Of a DNA stretch of 64,000 bases, positions 34,340-47,203 are shown in pieces; within the stretch, counting starts at the first letter, position 1, and every line of letters begins with the position of its first letter. Location: positions 27,157,519 through 27,221,518 of the forward strand of contig CM067345.1 of the NCBI GenBank assembly GCA_034190875.2. The letters run 5' to 3'. The notes under the pieces are model-generated. The model did not search any database and had not been told where the DNA came from. It saw only the letters and a program-made list of their open reading frames with translations. A program made the position numbers and the translations under genes. The stretch is from Urechis unicinctus (Eukaryota > Annelida > Polychaeta > Xenopneusta > Urechidae).

Positions 34340-35361
34340 GAGCATGTTCTGTCATCCATTCAGTCACCATTGCACTGACTTCAGCAGCCATGGAACTATA
34401 GAGCCGATGATCCCTGGTAGGGCAGCTAATTCCCTTCAGGGCGTTTGCCAAGGAGTTCCTTCATACAAGGCTTGTTAGTTGTCAGAGCAACTACCAGGGT
34501 TGAGATTGCCATTCCAATCGCAGTGAGGATGGAGGTGATTGTAACCCCTTGCACTCAGAATAGGGTGTGTAAAAGCTCAGCTAGTCTGTTGATAGTTTAC
34601 ATGCTGGGTTGATTTGCGTCCGCAGCCGTTCCTGGTTTACAGAGGCAGCCTCAACATGGACACGCCACAGGTCCTGCAGCTCCATGCCCAACTCTCCCAA
34701 CTTTCTTCTCTTTCCAAACTTGCCATTTTCTCCCACTGTATCTCAGTTAACTGAGCAAGGTTGTTGACCAGCTCTCCCCTCTGAGTCTGCAAAGCCTTGT
34801 CAAACCCTATACGCTCTCGAAGTGTCAACCTTTCTGTCTGTGTACCCGTGTCTTCTATGGCGTTATAAACGACCTCTATAAAGCTTGTTTCATCTACGCC
34901 ACCTTGCTCTGACACGGCTTCGGGGCTACTCATTGGAGTTCTAACTTCTCCACGGCTTCAGTTGCTGCCTTGGAAGGCAGTTATTGCCTTTATGGAAAGT
35001 TCAGGAATCACTCGGGCAACCTGTACACTGTACTTCTCAACAGCAATAGGCGAAATAAATTTGCTAGGATTGTCCTTCCATGCCAGGAGCTACTACCCAT
35101 GACCCCACTTAACCCAACGATCACTTTCTTTAGACGATCATGCAACCCACGCTGGACACTGTCTTCTCCCACCTCGTGACTAAGACAATTGTTTCTTCCT
35201 GGGATCCCTACTGATCCTCTGTCGACCCAGCAGGCATTTCAGTAATAGCCCATGGCAGACTAGTCGTACTAGAGGTATCCAACGTTTCATCACATCATCC
35301 CCCCTCCTATAGCCAGCTCCTCTGCGACGTCATTGTCATTCGTTGGGTTCTCAAATTCCAT
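34340..35361 (-). pseudogene. Polinton capsid-adjacent protein, right copy, broken
   Basis: Mirror copy of 7,473-8,530. The start is ATG at 35,361 with the same MEFENPTNDNDVAEE. A clean frame spans 34,933-34,690 (EAVSEQGGVDETSFIEVVY, RGELVNNLAQLTEIQWEKM) and differs from the left copy only by isolated changes. A deletion after ESWESWAW removes about 9 codons present on the left (RFQENELAE region). The C-terminal hydrophobic segment is present but frame-broken near 34,390-34,450. Similar divergence here and in the palindrome arms suggests one shared duplication date. Confidence 0.6.
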
Positions 35362-35461
35362 GTTACTGTATTAAAGATATACTTATTATAGTTAAACTGT
35401 CACATGAGTACTAACGGTCGCAAGCTAAATTCATATCGCATACCCTCGGGGTAAAGGACGT

Positions 35462-36541
35462 GTGGCAGTCAATGGTTATTACTAACAACCGAAGCACTAT
35501 TGACCAAAACCAACAACTGCTGGTCCGCTTCCCCGACCTGGGTGCAGACGACGTCATTATCCCGGGACAGCACGGCTGGCCTTTACAATCACACTGACAT
35601 CGACCGACGCTAACCGCAGTTAAGAAAATGACAATCAAGATTTACGGCATCGTGTCCATCGATGACAGTGATGTGTATCACTGTTACGGCGACCTATGAA
35701 AAACTGCACCGGAGAGAGCTAACGCCCTGTACCAAGGCATTGACACATCAGATGACGGAAATGTGACCAAGATACAGACTGGGACAGAGACAAGGATGAA
35801 ACCGAGGTAGAAGATAAGGCCATCGCTGTCGAATTTATATACCACTGGACTTTGAACTCCCCATGAGCCACATGCCTTTCTACCTGAGTGTGCTTGATAA
35901 CAGACTGGAATGTGAGCTCACAATCAACGACTACAATCGTGAGATCAACGCAACGGGTGACGCCAACGCCAGCTACGCAATCGATGGCATCTCCGTGGAG
36001 TATGACATGGTCACCCAACCAGACCTGTGTCTCATCGGATATGGCATGAGAGCGTCTGGTGTGGTTTGACCATTCACTCTGGGAATATTCTTCGACGATT
36101 TCCTGAATCACCGGCCTTGATATAACCGATAGTGAACTAACTCAGAGTCCGAAATGTCTCCAAGTTTCGTCTGTTTACGAAAATCGCGCTCTCTACGATT
36201 CCGAAGTACTCGTATAAAATCCATTTTGTCATAAAATGAGCGTTCGTACGAGTGGTATGATCGCTCGTAAAAATGTGAGCTAAATTACGAGCTTTTTGCG
36301 ATGTGAGCGATTTAGTGAAACGCAAATATTTTTATTCTCGTAAATATACGAGGGAAATGAATATACGATCAAAATTGTGAGCATTTTGAACTGCGAGTTT
36401 TTAGTGAAACGCAACTAATAAAAGCTCGTATCGATGTGAGCAAAATGGTAGGTACGAGCGTTTTTTGCTCGTACGAGTTGTTAGTGAAACGATCCCCTGG
36501 TTCACATGATCCGCACCCAATATACAGGTTGGCAAGCGATT
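35462..36541 (+). pseudogene. Polinton major capsid protein, right copy, split by an insertion
   Basis: Mirror copy of the left capsid remnant. Segments include VVITNNRSTIDQNQQLLVRF near 35,475-35,535, MTIKIYGIVSIDDSDVYHCY near 35,628-35,690 and PLYQGIDTSDDGNVTKIQT near 35,730-35,785. Further on are SHMPFYLSVLDNRLECELTI and NDYNREINATGDANASYAID (35,863-36,000), then EYDMVTQPDL at 36,000-36,027. At that point 468 bp of foreign DNA interrupts the gene (36,028-36,495). Coding similarity then resumes with VHMIRTQYTGW at 36,500-36,535 and stops abruptly at 36,541, which marks the right limit of the mirrored structure. Several frameshifts also occur before the insertion. Confidence 0.75.
36028..36495. 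mobile_element. 468 bp insertion (MITE-like) in the capsid gene
   Basis: Defined by comparison with the uninterrupted left copy (capsid sequence around 6,840). CCTG occurs on both sides (36,024-36,027 and 36,496-36,499), consistent with a 4 bp target duplication. The interior is rich in short palindromes around TCGTACGAG and in GTTAGTGAAACG/TTAGTGAAACGCA motifs repeated three or more times. I could not find convincing terminal inverted repeats, so superfamily is unassigned. No coding capacity. Confidence 0.6.
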
Positions 36542-39472
36542 AAAGGCTTTTTAAACACGTAGCGGTATACATAGATTAATCATGTTTACAGCACAATGAA
36601 AATTCCATAGTTTTGTATGTATTTGCATTTGCCAAAATTTTTAGAATTCCGTTAAATATTCCTCATATACTCTTCTGCATCAGTTCCATTATGATTGCTG
36701 TGTCCGTAGGTATTAATCAACGGCGCATTGTAGTGGGCCATTTTTGTATGATAAAAGAATACTGAGAATTTCTTATTGGATTTATGATAAAGACAAGAAG
36801 AACCAAGGAAAATATCGTCGCATATTCCTCTATGTTACCATGTAAAAAAGCACCATGATTTACCAACAAATGTGTTAATTGACAGGAGGGTAATATGAAT
36901 AGCAAGTTGCTGCTACATATGAACACGTTCCTTACCCTTCAAAATGTGCTTTGACCGAATACTGTCGATTCTAAAATATTGTACCTGCTCAGCCGGAATC
37001 AATAAATACAATATTGCTAAAAAAATTCACTTGCAGGGCAACATATTCCAAAATATTAATTATACAAAATACTTCTTTCAAACGATCGTTTGGAATAAAT
37101 GACAAATTATGATAAAGTTTATAATAGAATACTTCAGCTCTTTTTCTGTCAATTATGCTACTTTTCATCATGGCTCTCTAAACTGGCAAGCGTTATTATT
37201 GTACCCATTACGCGACGATCTGGCCAAACGCAGCCCGTATGCTCTTAAACTTATACGTAGCATCAGGCCTCATCTTGTTTCTTGACGCTATTGAAAACAG
37301 TTGCTACACCAGTTATCAGCGGTGATGCATATCTGTGGTGGGCTCAAAATTGACCTTTTACTTCCTTTAGAAATCTCCATATGGATTTGATGGAATAATG
37401 ACAGTGGAGCAGAACGCAATACATGCTGCTCGCAATGTGACGCTGAGACAGTAATGTACTGATTAAACCGACCTGGTTATCATACCAATGTATACATAGC
37501 TTAGTTGAATGTGGGCTAAAGTAAGATACTGGGCTTAATTGAAATAATTACAAAAAAGAAACTTTATCCACACATTTACAATAATATAGCGGCCAATGCA
37601 TTGAGGTTGAGGCATATACATCATAGCTGACTTAACGAAACCATAATGTGCTACAGAAAATTGTAGGCATTGTTTCCACTCACTTTGGACAATACTTTCT
37701 CACTGTCAGGAGATAAATATGCGAAATCAAACGAACCAAAACCCATTCACAATGAAATGCACAATAATGAAAAGCATTATATCTTCGGCAATAACTCTAA
37801 ATTGATGTAACGCATTTTCGATAGTTAAACGCAGACAATTGCAAACTGCACTATTTTATCTGTTTCTCCACCTTTCAGTGGTAGGGCTTATGCTAAAGTG
37901 GAATTCATTTTCATGCCGGGTGTAGTTGGCCTAAGCAGCATAGAGACAACTAGTAAAACTTTTGATTTTGTGTAGAACATTCTGATGCATTCATCACTAC
38001 CTGTATGTCTTACATCTGGGTGCCTTTGCCACATTTGCGAGACACATGTCTGAGTCTGTACCTTTGAAATAACCTCTTCATGTGCTTTATGGATATACAT
38101 TCCATTCGTCCTTGGTACCCCAGGCCAGACTTTGTCATCTTTTCTTTGTCTGCTTTATAATGGCTTTCATATTCATCCTCATATCAGATGACATGCACGC
38201 ATTCATGGTTGCAAGGAGCGTTTTCGACACTACGTCTCCTGTTAAGTGATTTACAGCGGCTCCACAACGTAAGCAACATGTAAATTATTGTAAAATTATG
38301 GCAGCGCCGAGAGCTATTCAAACACATCCAGAGAATTCCCTTATAATAACATGTGTTTCTCGCCACAAATGCAACATTTTCTGTCTGTTAATGGCCAGCT
38401 GCTAGACGACACTCTAGACGGAATAGATTTCACACCCGGCAACAGTGTTTTATAGCCTGAGCCATTGTGAAGGCAGGCTTAGAGGATCTGCGGGGTAGAT
38501 AAATCCTATACCCTTATAAACATCATCCTAGAGTTGTGAGTGAACACCAGTCGATATATAACTATGTCTAAATCACAAGACAGCGCACACATACATACAT
38601 ACATAAATACATACATATATACAAACAAACAAACAAACATGTGTGCGACCCTGACTTGCTGTTAATATCCATCCCTTATTTCATAGAGGCAGCACACTAA
38701 TCAGCAAATTATGACGTGTATCAAAATATCGTTTTAAATTTGTTCTTTAAAATTAATAGAAGTAAGTTTGGAGGGGAATTCCAATTGTAATACTTATGCA
38801 TAACAACTTTCGTTCGACCATATATTTGCCATTAAGACCCATAGATTGCAGATTGCTCACTAACATAAGCCATAACTGCATTTTGTTCAGAGCCATTAGA
38901 TTAGACAGGTTTACAGAAGCAGCAATCAGGTTCAAACACACCCCCGCCTTCTAACCATAAAGCCTCATTTATCACTATCACGTGCTAGACAAAGCTCAAA
39001 TTATTTTGTGAAGAGTAATAATAATAATTATTCCAAATGATAGCGCAACACCCGAATGACACATTTCCACTTGCGTCAAAGTTTAATCGATAAACCTAGT
39101 CTTGGCAAGCTTGTCTTCTTCACATGCATCACGATTGTTATGTAATTGGATCGATCTGATAAAATGACCACAACGAATTCCAAAGAAGCTCCGATAAGCT
39201 CACATAGAGTACTTCTTGTCTCTAGTGTACTCTGCGTCACGGCTATGTAACCATGTAAAATCAGCCAAAACAATTGTGGTAGGTGAATGTCAGCCAGTCG
39301 GATCATACAATCATACACTCGGTATTGCTCAGTAATCCTATCGTGAATGCACATATGCTGTTACATGTATCACAACATTCTTGTATTATAGGAGAATTTA
39401 CACAACAAATGCACTATTGTGTATTATAATCGGCACAATTGGCATGGAGGCTTAAAAATCTTAGTGCATTGC
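36542..39472. other. No gene recognised
   Basis: AT-rich anonymous sequence. A short simple repeat (ACAT)n followed by (ACAA)n lies at about 38,588-38,640. No ORF here has a recognisable domain. Confidence 0.5.
38588..38640. repeat. Short (ACAT)n/(ACAA)n microsatellite
   Basis: About 50 bp of ACATACAT with TATATA interruptions, passing into five AAAC/ACAA units. Confidence 0.9.
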
Positions 39473-39600
39473 TAAACGTATATCATTGACTATGATCAAT
39501 GTTAATCATTGACTATGATAAACGTAAATCATTGACTTTGATAAACGTACATCTTAGATTATTGATAAACGTAAATCATTGACTATGATAAACGTAAATC
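39473..39600. repeat. 23 bp tandem repeat
   Basis: About five imperfect units of ATAAACGTAAATCATTGACT plus ATG; one unit is altered (GATCAATGTTAATC) and one is shortened (CATCTTAGATTATTG). Confidence 0.85.
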
Positions 39601-41084
39601 GTTTCAGTCAATATGTTCAACGGGGATATACTGTGAACGTTTGAATTGAATCGGACTTGAACATTGCCTAAATCGGGATAAAACGCCTGAGGTATCGTCC
39701 TGACGATCAATGCAGCAATTATCATGGGTATTGCTGTCCAGTTGATACAGCCAGTCAAAATGTTTGCTTTGCCGAACCTGGACCAAATCGTTGCTAACCG
39801 AACGCAAAGTTGTGTAACGACTGCCTTAAGCTTGCGAAGGAAATTTGGGTTGAATGTTTGCAACGCAACCGTCTTGAGTTCTGAACATCCTGTAATAAGT
39901 CACACATAAGTAGATTGCACCAGGAGTTTTATAGTGACACGACACTTCCAAGCACCTGTTAACGCAGACAATACCGATATCACGCACAATACCAACTGTG
40001 TGTTAAGAATTGCCACGAGATGTGCTTCATTCCCATATTTATTATATTTACATGCATGACACCGCTGTGCATTATTAACTTATATCACAAGCCACTTTTA
40101 CGCACACTATTTCTGTTTGGCTATGATGCTGATTATCTTAGAGACCATAGTCGACCATTACTGTAGTCTATTGGAAAAAGGTTAAGAATTTTCAACAAGT
40201 TATGCACCAAAACGATGAAGGATTGATTAAGAATTTCTGCAGCATTTGACCACAATCAATCCCCCTGGCATTATTCTGTTCTGTTGCGGATGTGATTGAC
40301 CCACTCTATTCAAAAACCACGGAGCGTGTAACCTGGCCGTTATTCAATTCACTGAACATGCCCATCGTCACAAATGCATTTACGGACATGGGGATCAGGC
40401 TACAGGAATAGCCCATTTATTGTAATGTCAATTAGCACTAGCCGTGGATTCTAGATACAATGCAATGAAACTCGGTAAACGATCTGATACTAGACACAGA
40501 CGCTTATGGTTGACCCGTCCATTCCCGCTTTGCACTGCACATAGACACACTTAGCACACTGGCCCATTTCTGCTAAACATTAAACACAAGTCTATTCATG
40601 TCTGCCACTGCACTCAGACGACACTGGCAAATGATGATAGCGTAGCTTGTGTGCATAATATAAAAAAACGCAAAAACGTTAGCGCACAGAATCTTTCTTC
40701 ACATGGGCATTTAGGTTTTTCGAAGACGCTATGAGGAGCATATCATGATGGACCTGTGTTTTGAGGACCCATTCTATCGTAGTTATGATCCATTAAGTGC
40801 CAATTGATTACGAAGAACGGTACACTGATTGACATGTTGTTTTATGTAAGCACTCGTCTTACAAATCAGATGAAGGTCTCTGATAATGTGGTTAAGATCA
40901 GCACGCCGTTGGTATTCTAGTTGATAAATTATCTCATGATGTTACATGCAGGTTTTCTGGAAATTGCGCAACATATGATCAACGATGTGATAAAACTAAC
41001 AAGCAGATCATGAATATGTCACACCACTTATTCTGTATAGCACTAGTGTACCTACTGTAAATGTCAAGCTAAAAATATCACGAT
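39601..41084. other. No gene recognised
   Basis: Anonymous AT-rich DNA. Overlapping short ORFs on both strands around 39,576-39,909 have no recognisable family. Confidence 0.5.
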
Positions 41085-41640
41085 TTGCATGCCAAAATTG
41101 GTAATCATTTTTACAAGGGTCGTTGCTTTTATAGCTCAGTAATATGCAAATATCTTATCGGCAATTTATGAAAAGCACAATGCATCCGATAGCATAACGC
41201 AACAACCGCATGTGTAATGAATGTTTTAAGAACCGTAAACAGATGACTGACTTCGATTCACACCATGACATGTGTATGCACACAACAATAAATCATTTAC
41301 CCTGATGCTGCAAAAATTTACTCACTGTCAATACATCTTATTTGTCCTCATATATCGTCAACTTTGGACAACCAAAACAGTCAAAAAATTTATCATGTAT
41401 TTCGCCACCGAACAGCACAGTAGCGTAAACCATGCAGGAAAATTCTTATTTAAAAATATCTTAGTAAACAAACAGGGTAAAAGTTCGGATACTTTGTATC
41501 GACCACAGAGTATATTTAAATTTGAATTGCATAGGTATATTTGTTCTTCTATATTGGTTCAGCGGGGTCTCAATGATTTCCGCTTAACAACATAGATGCT
41601 TAAATTGCTGCAATTGCCAAATTATAATATATTGGCAATT
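41085..41640 (+). repeat. Diverged third copy of a palindrome-arm segment
   Basis: Collinear with about 26,030-26,690 of the right arm in the same orientation. Shared blocks are ATGCCAAA, TAGCTCA..ATGCAAATATC, AAAAGCACAA.CCAT, AACCGCATGTGTAA, GTAAACAGATGA.TGAC, CACCATGACA, CTGATGCTGC..AA and TCACTGTCAAT..ATCTTATTTGTC, and the similarity tails off after GAGTATATTTAA. Similarity is far lower than between the two arms. It shows that at least this part of the arm belongs to an older dispersed family. Confidence 0.65.
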
Positions 41641-44600
41641 AAAGAGTGGCCATATCTGCGGAATATTGGAGCAAAACTGTTAATGTTTCAATCCCATTCA
41701 AATCCAATTAAAACAAACTATTTTCTGTGCACAATGTGATACTTTGCATATTCACTATATATCAATTACTTATGAAAATATTGCAACGGGCTGTAGTTAA
41801 GTTTTGCAATGATATTAAAGATTGCTTATTACTACATCGTGGAGATCCATGGCTGTGAAGAGCTCGTGGTAATCTGCCAGTATTTGCCCTGAGCCAACAC
41901 CTCTTCCGGTTGGTTGTCATTTTGTTTTATTGCTTGGCTGAAGAAAGATTCCGTATCATCATGTGTGTTAAATGCATGTCCATGCAACATGTGCCTTGGA
42001 TAATTATCTGTTGATGAAGAATAACGACAGGCAGTAGGTGAACCTATTTGAGTTGGACCAGTGTATAAGAATTGTTGATATACTTTATCAACCTCAATAG
42101 AAAGTCCAAACGTTGGTGCAAAATGCGCAAACATTTGTAAGTTTTTTATGTACTGTTATACAAGGGCAGGTGGCAAATGCAATTTGAACCAGCACTTTGC
42201 GCGTCGTTTTCAACCATTCTGCTTGCTCCGATTGTGATTGAAATTCGACGTTGTAAATAATTACACTACATTAATGAAATAAATTTATCTCCATTCTTTG
42301 TCCGTGACAGCAATCATAGATCTTCAATACGAGATTGCGTCGATGGATACATTGCTTCTTAATTGTAAACATTAGGGCTGACATGAACACCGTCGGTAGA
42401 TCAGCGCTGGACATTCAAATCAATATTCGGATGGCTCCTCATGGATATCATGAATTGATGACAGTTGGGTAAGTTATTCTTGGCACCAGTTCTAAAAATA
42501 AAAAACATCTCATAGTTGGGACTGTTTATCAGTATTTACAGCAAACTCACTGGCTGTCCGGCCATTTGTGGGCATAAATTTAGCTATGAATGAGTTGTTG
42601 CTACTGAAGCGATATTCGGCGCGAGCTTGGCAGGTAATGACAGTATTCCTTTACCCCCGCATTTATCTCCACTGCGACTTCACCCATATCTTCGCCCTGA
42701 CCCCCACCCTCATCGCTGCCGTGGCATCACTTTAAGCCTGACACACGTCTTCTTATTCACATATTCATCACCTGTCTAGTTTACTCGTCCACCCAAAAGG
42801 GCGAGTCATTTATAGTCTGAATAGCGCCATTTAAATAATTGCAACCTGTTTTTCACAGGCAGTGGGTTTCATTGAAATTTTAGGCAATATATCCTTCTGT
42901 AGTGTCTGAAAGAATATAACCTATGAATACAATCTTCCATTTCAGAGCGATTATCGAATTAATTCACCCGATAAGTTAATCACAGCTTGAATGCATACCA
43001 CGTATATCTTCTCTCCCCTTTATTCGTATAACATAAGAACAGTCGCTCGTCCGTTCTGGTCTTCACCATCTGATATGCTGTAATGATTGGAATTGTATTT
43101 GATTCGAGAATTAACTGCCACCATAAGCATTTTAAGCCCAATTAACAACCTGCATATGGCTTCAAGCAAATCAACTGTGTAGAGTACTGTGCAAATAATG
43201 ATCTTTAGTACGCAATTAGAGTAATCGCTTATTACAAAAGATAATCTGTATAACAGTAAAGCTTCAGCTGGATTGGATAGCTGGAAGTCCGGTTTGTATG
43301 AGCATCACCACAGGCTCAGTCAAGAAGTGCTTGTCCTTGAAAATCATTTTTTTGTCTTTGATTACAATCCGAATATATAATCGATAACTAATAATCGATC
43401 ATTTAGATAATGAGATGCACCGCAGATTGTCGCTTACTGCTAATGCGTGATTATGTTTTTTTAAATAATGATGATTGAAAAACACATATTGACATGAGAC
43501 AAGTCTCCCAAATAACTGGTCAAAACATTTGACCGTAAGTGCGTAGCATGTCGTCATCCTGTATTATGGTACATTCAGTAAGTGGTCAGAGGATTTCCGG
43601 CTTGGTATATATGGTAGCATAACTACTCTTTGGTATTGTTCCGTGGCTCAGTGCAGAATAATGGGATTGATTGGGCAATCGGAACTAGGCACGCAAATAT
43701 CATTAACATCAATGATAATCGATCATAGCTTTAAAAGCTTCCATTCAGCGTGATTAAAACCAGTTGGTGTCGACTAGTTTTGAGGTACAAACGGTGACAT
43801 GATTAAGAATCTGCGGTATAGTAGTGCGAACATATTTGTTACAGGTTCAATACGACGTTTGACGTGGTCCCCTTCAACACCATAACGCAATTATCTGATC
43901 GAATCAACATTTGTGATTGTCATTATTATTGCTAAAAAACTCAAATGATATTCTGATGTTAGATATTATTTGTCGTGCTGCAATAAATTTCAATGTTATG
44001 AATATACAACTTGCATTTGGCGTGGTCTACGACAACATCAACCTCTTCATGTAGTAAAGGTAAACATTTCAATTGCATTCTCCGCGCAGCATCCATTCAA
44101 AAATGAATTATTGAGGCGCCACGAATATGACAAATCAAGTTAATTTACCAGAGATGTTTATGACATCAATTAGTTAGACAATCATCACTGTTGAGATTTT
44201 CAGTTTAAGGTGTGTTCCGATTTCATAACGCTAAGACCATCACATCCGAAGCAAACTGTGTAATATTTCCCTCAAAAAAGCATTATTTCATCATGCTTAT
44301 TATTATGAAACACCGCCTCATTGTTTCTTTATTCACCTTCCGGGATTTTGAAATTCAACGTAAACAACTACCGCTGTACTTCAAGCAACCGTGCTAAATA
44401 TGCCTTCATTGACAAAATGTTTAGGCCATTAGAAAGATAATACTTCATACCACGTTTTGGTGTTGTTTGTAATTCTTTGCACTAGAGCATTTCGTTTATC
44501 AGTTTGTTTCAAAGGATAAAAACAAACACGGCTGATGGTAGTTGGATTGGTTATGCTATATAAGCGTACCCCATCGACACTTGTGTTAGCTACCACTTTA

Positions 44601-45368
44601 TTTACTACTCAGTAACTATTATTAGCCGTATAAGAAATAACTAGTGATTTAAAGCCTGGCGTGCCTGTATTTAAAACAGTCAGAAAGTCACCGAGTGAGT
44701 GACATCAGATGGCATGATGTCCTCTTCAGTCATACCGTTGGTTCGCGTGCTGAATGTTCCCAATGAAAGACACTGCCAGGCGTGGTACTTTGAGTTGGCC
44801 AAAGAGGCTGTTATAGTATAAAGAAGCTCAATCAGCATAATGGAGGTGAGGGTGGAGAAGAACCGTATAATTGAATGGTCTTAATGGTACAGCCAGCGAA
44901 GGCAGACAAATAGACACAGAGTAGACCATGTGGATGGGTAATTGGGAACTACTACACGGATATTTGGTAATTGAAGGGTCCCACTTACATGTGAAATAAA
45001 ACATCCTTGGTGTGTCTAATTGAAAATGAATCTGACACTGTGTAGAGAAGAAGGTGCATATAATGGGATGGTTTCGGATGGGCATATGCGGGGGCATATG
45101 GCACCTGGACATCACCCTGTCAAGTACATGTCAGGGTCAAATAGGGAGTGGTGTACTTATGGGGGGGTACCTACTTATATATAAAGGCCGTTCTTGCCGT
45201 GTTAATTAAAACAAACCACCTAAGCTACAGTATGTCCTATTACGGCCGAGCATATTTTATTCTGCTGCTACACTTTAATTATCCAGTCTGTCTGATGGCT
45301 GTCTGATGGCCATGGCTTCTGGGACATTTCATGACTTCCGCAATTGTGCCAAGAGAAAAGATTAATGG

Positions 45369-45370
<2 letters not shown>
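41641..45370. other. No gene recognised
   Basis: Anonymous sequence. A 100-codon minus ORF at 41,832-42,134 has no recognisable domain. Around 45,178-45,186 there is a TATATAAAG box-like string, but no transcript or element boundary supports a promoter call. Confidence 0.45.
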
Positions 45371-45426
<56 letters not shown>

Positions 45427-45489
45427 TATAATATATATATATAGACATGCATACATCCATCAATACATATATACATAAAAGATATGCAT

Positions 45490-45533
<44 letters not shown>

Positions 45534-45540
45534 TATATAC
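45371..45540. repeat. (TA)n microsatellite
   Basis: Two long TA runs separated by a short unique stretch around 45,440-45,490. It forms the left end of the compound microsatellite that surrounds the 2.08 kb element. Confidence 0.97.
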
Positions 45541-46463
45541 ATATCATATATACATCATACATACATACATACATACATACATACATACATCATACATATA
45601 CATACATACATACATACATACATACAGACATACATACAGCATACATACATACATACATACATACAGACATACATACATACATACATACATACACATACAG
45701 ACATACATACATACATACATACATACATACAGACAGACACACATACATAATCCCATACATACAGACATCATACATACATACATACAGACAGACATACAGC
45801 ATACAGACAGCATACATACATACATCATACAGACATACATACATACATACATACAGACATACATACATACATACATACATACATACATACATACATACAT
45901 ACATACATACATACATACATACATACATACAGACATACATACATACAGACATACATACATACATACATACATACATACATACACATACAGACATACATAC
46001 ATACATACATACATACATACATACACATACATACAGACATACATACATACAGACATACATACATACACATACATACATACATACATACATACATACATAC
46101 ATACATACATACAGACAGACAGACAGACATACAGACATACACATACATACATACATACATACATACATACATACATACAGACATACATACATACATACAT
46201 ACATACATACATACATACATACATACATACACATACATACATACACATACATACATACATACATACATACATACATACATACATACATACATACAGACAT
46301 ACATACATACATACATACATACATACATACATACATACATACATACATACATACATACATACATACATACATACATACATACACATACATACATACATAC
46401 ATACATACATACATACATACATACATACATACATACATACATACATACATACATACATACACA

Positions 46464-46495
<32 letters not shown>

Positions 46496-46636
46496 CATAC
46501 ATACATACATACATACATACATACATACATACATACATACATACATACATACATACATACATACATACATACATACATACATACATACATACATACATAC
46601 ATACATACATACATACATACATACATACATACATAC
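45541..46636. repeat. (TACA)n tetranucleotide array, 1.1 kb
   Basis: Nearly pure CATA/TACA repeats, with CAGA variants, CACA slips and occasional ATCATAC. Because four-base units cycle through three frames without creating stops, both strands are open for hundreds of codons; these frames are repeat artefacts. Variants cluster in the left two thirds and the right third is almost perfect, suggesting recent expansion there. Confidence 0.98.
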
Positions 46637-46652
46637 AAACCCAGCGAGCACA

Positions 46653-46745
46653 ACACGTGGAATCCACGTGGAAATCACGTGGAATTTTGGTGGATAGGTG
46701 CATCCACCAATATCCACGTAATATCCACGTGGATTCCACGAGGTT
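46653..46745. repeat. Left subterminal CACGTG motif array
   Basis: At least five copies of CCACGTGG or a close variant, spaced about 11-13 bp in the outer part. A GGTGGATAGGTGCATCCACC hairpin sits in the middle. CACGTG is a perfect E-box core. These could be transposase-binding sites, by analogy with subterminal repeats in other DNA transposons. Confidence 0.7.
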
Positions 46746-47203
46746 GTATTTTTAGGAGATTCTGTTCATATAGATACATTCGATCCACTGATTTATAATT
46801 TAAACATAACTCACCAAAATATTGTCAATTAATGCAAAATTTTAATTATGCAGCATCACGAAAAAATTGTGCATGGGTAGTGGTAGGTATTTATAACGGG
46901 GTATTATTTTTGGTCGATTCTGTGTGTTAAAGCCATGATACCCATCATTGAATGGGAAACGTAACAAATGTTAAGCACAGCTCAGACGTTAGACTTAGCA
47001 TACTTGACTTATCATCAGATCATGCACACGGCATATTATGTGCATTAAAAAGTTTGCAATTGACAAATTAATATTACCATAAATTGATACCATAAATTAG
47101 CAAAAATTAATCGGAGGTAGAATAGCGCATTGACTCCGTCCGCCATCATTCTTTGTCTCGGCAGCATCTCAGCGGGAAAACAACTCTTTGAATTTTGCAT
47201 GAC

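Noticed and set aside
45178-45186. TATA-box-like string TATATAAAG
   Set aside because: No downstream gene, and no long terminal repeat boundaries could be found around it.
45447-46739. Very long ORFs (up to 416 codons) of HTYI or CMYV repeats on both strands
   Set aside because: They are translations of a TACA tetranucleotide array that lacks stop codons in several frames; no unique domain or start context supports a protein.
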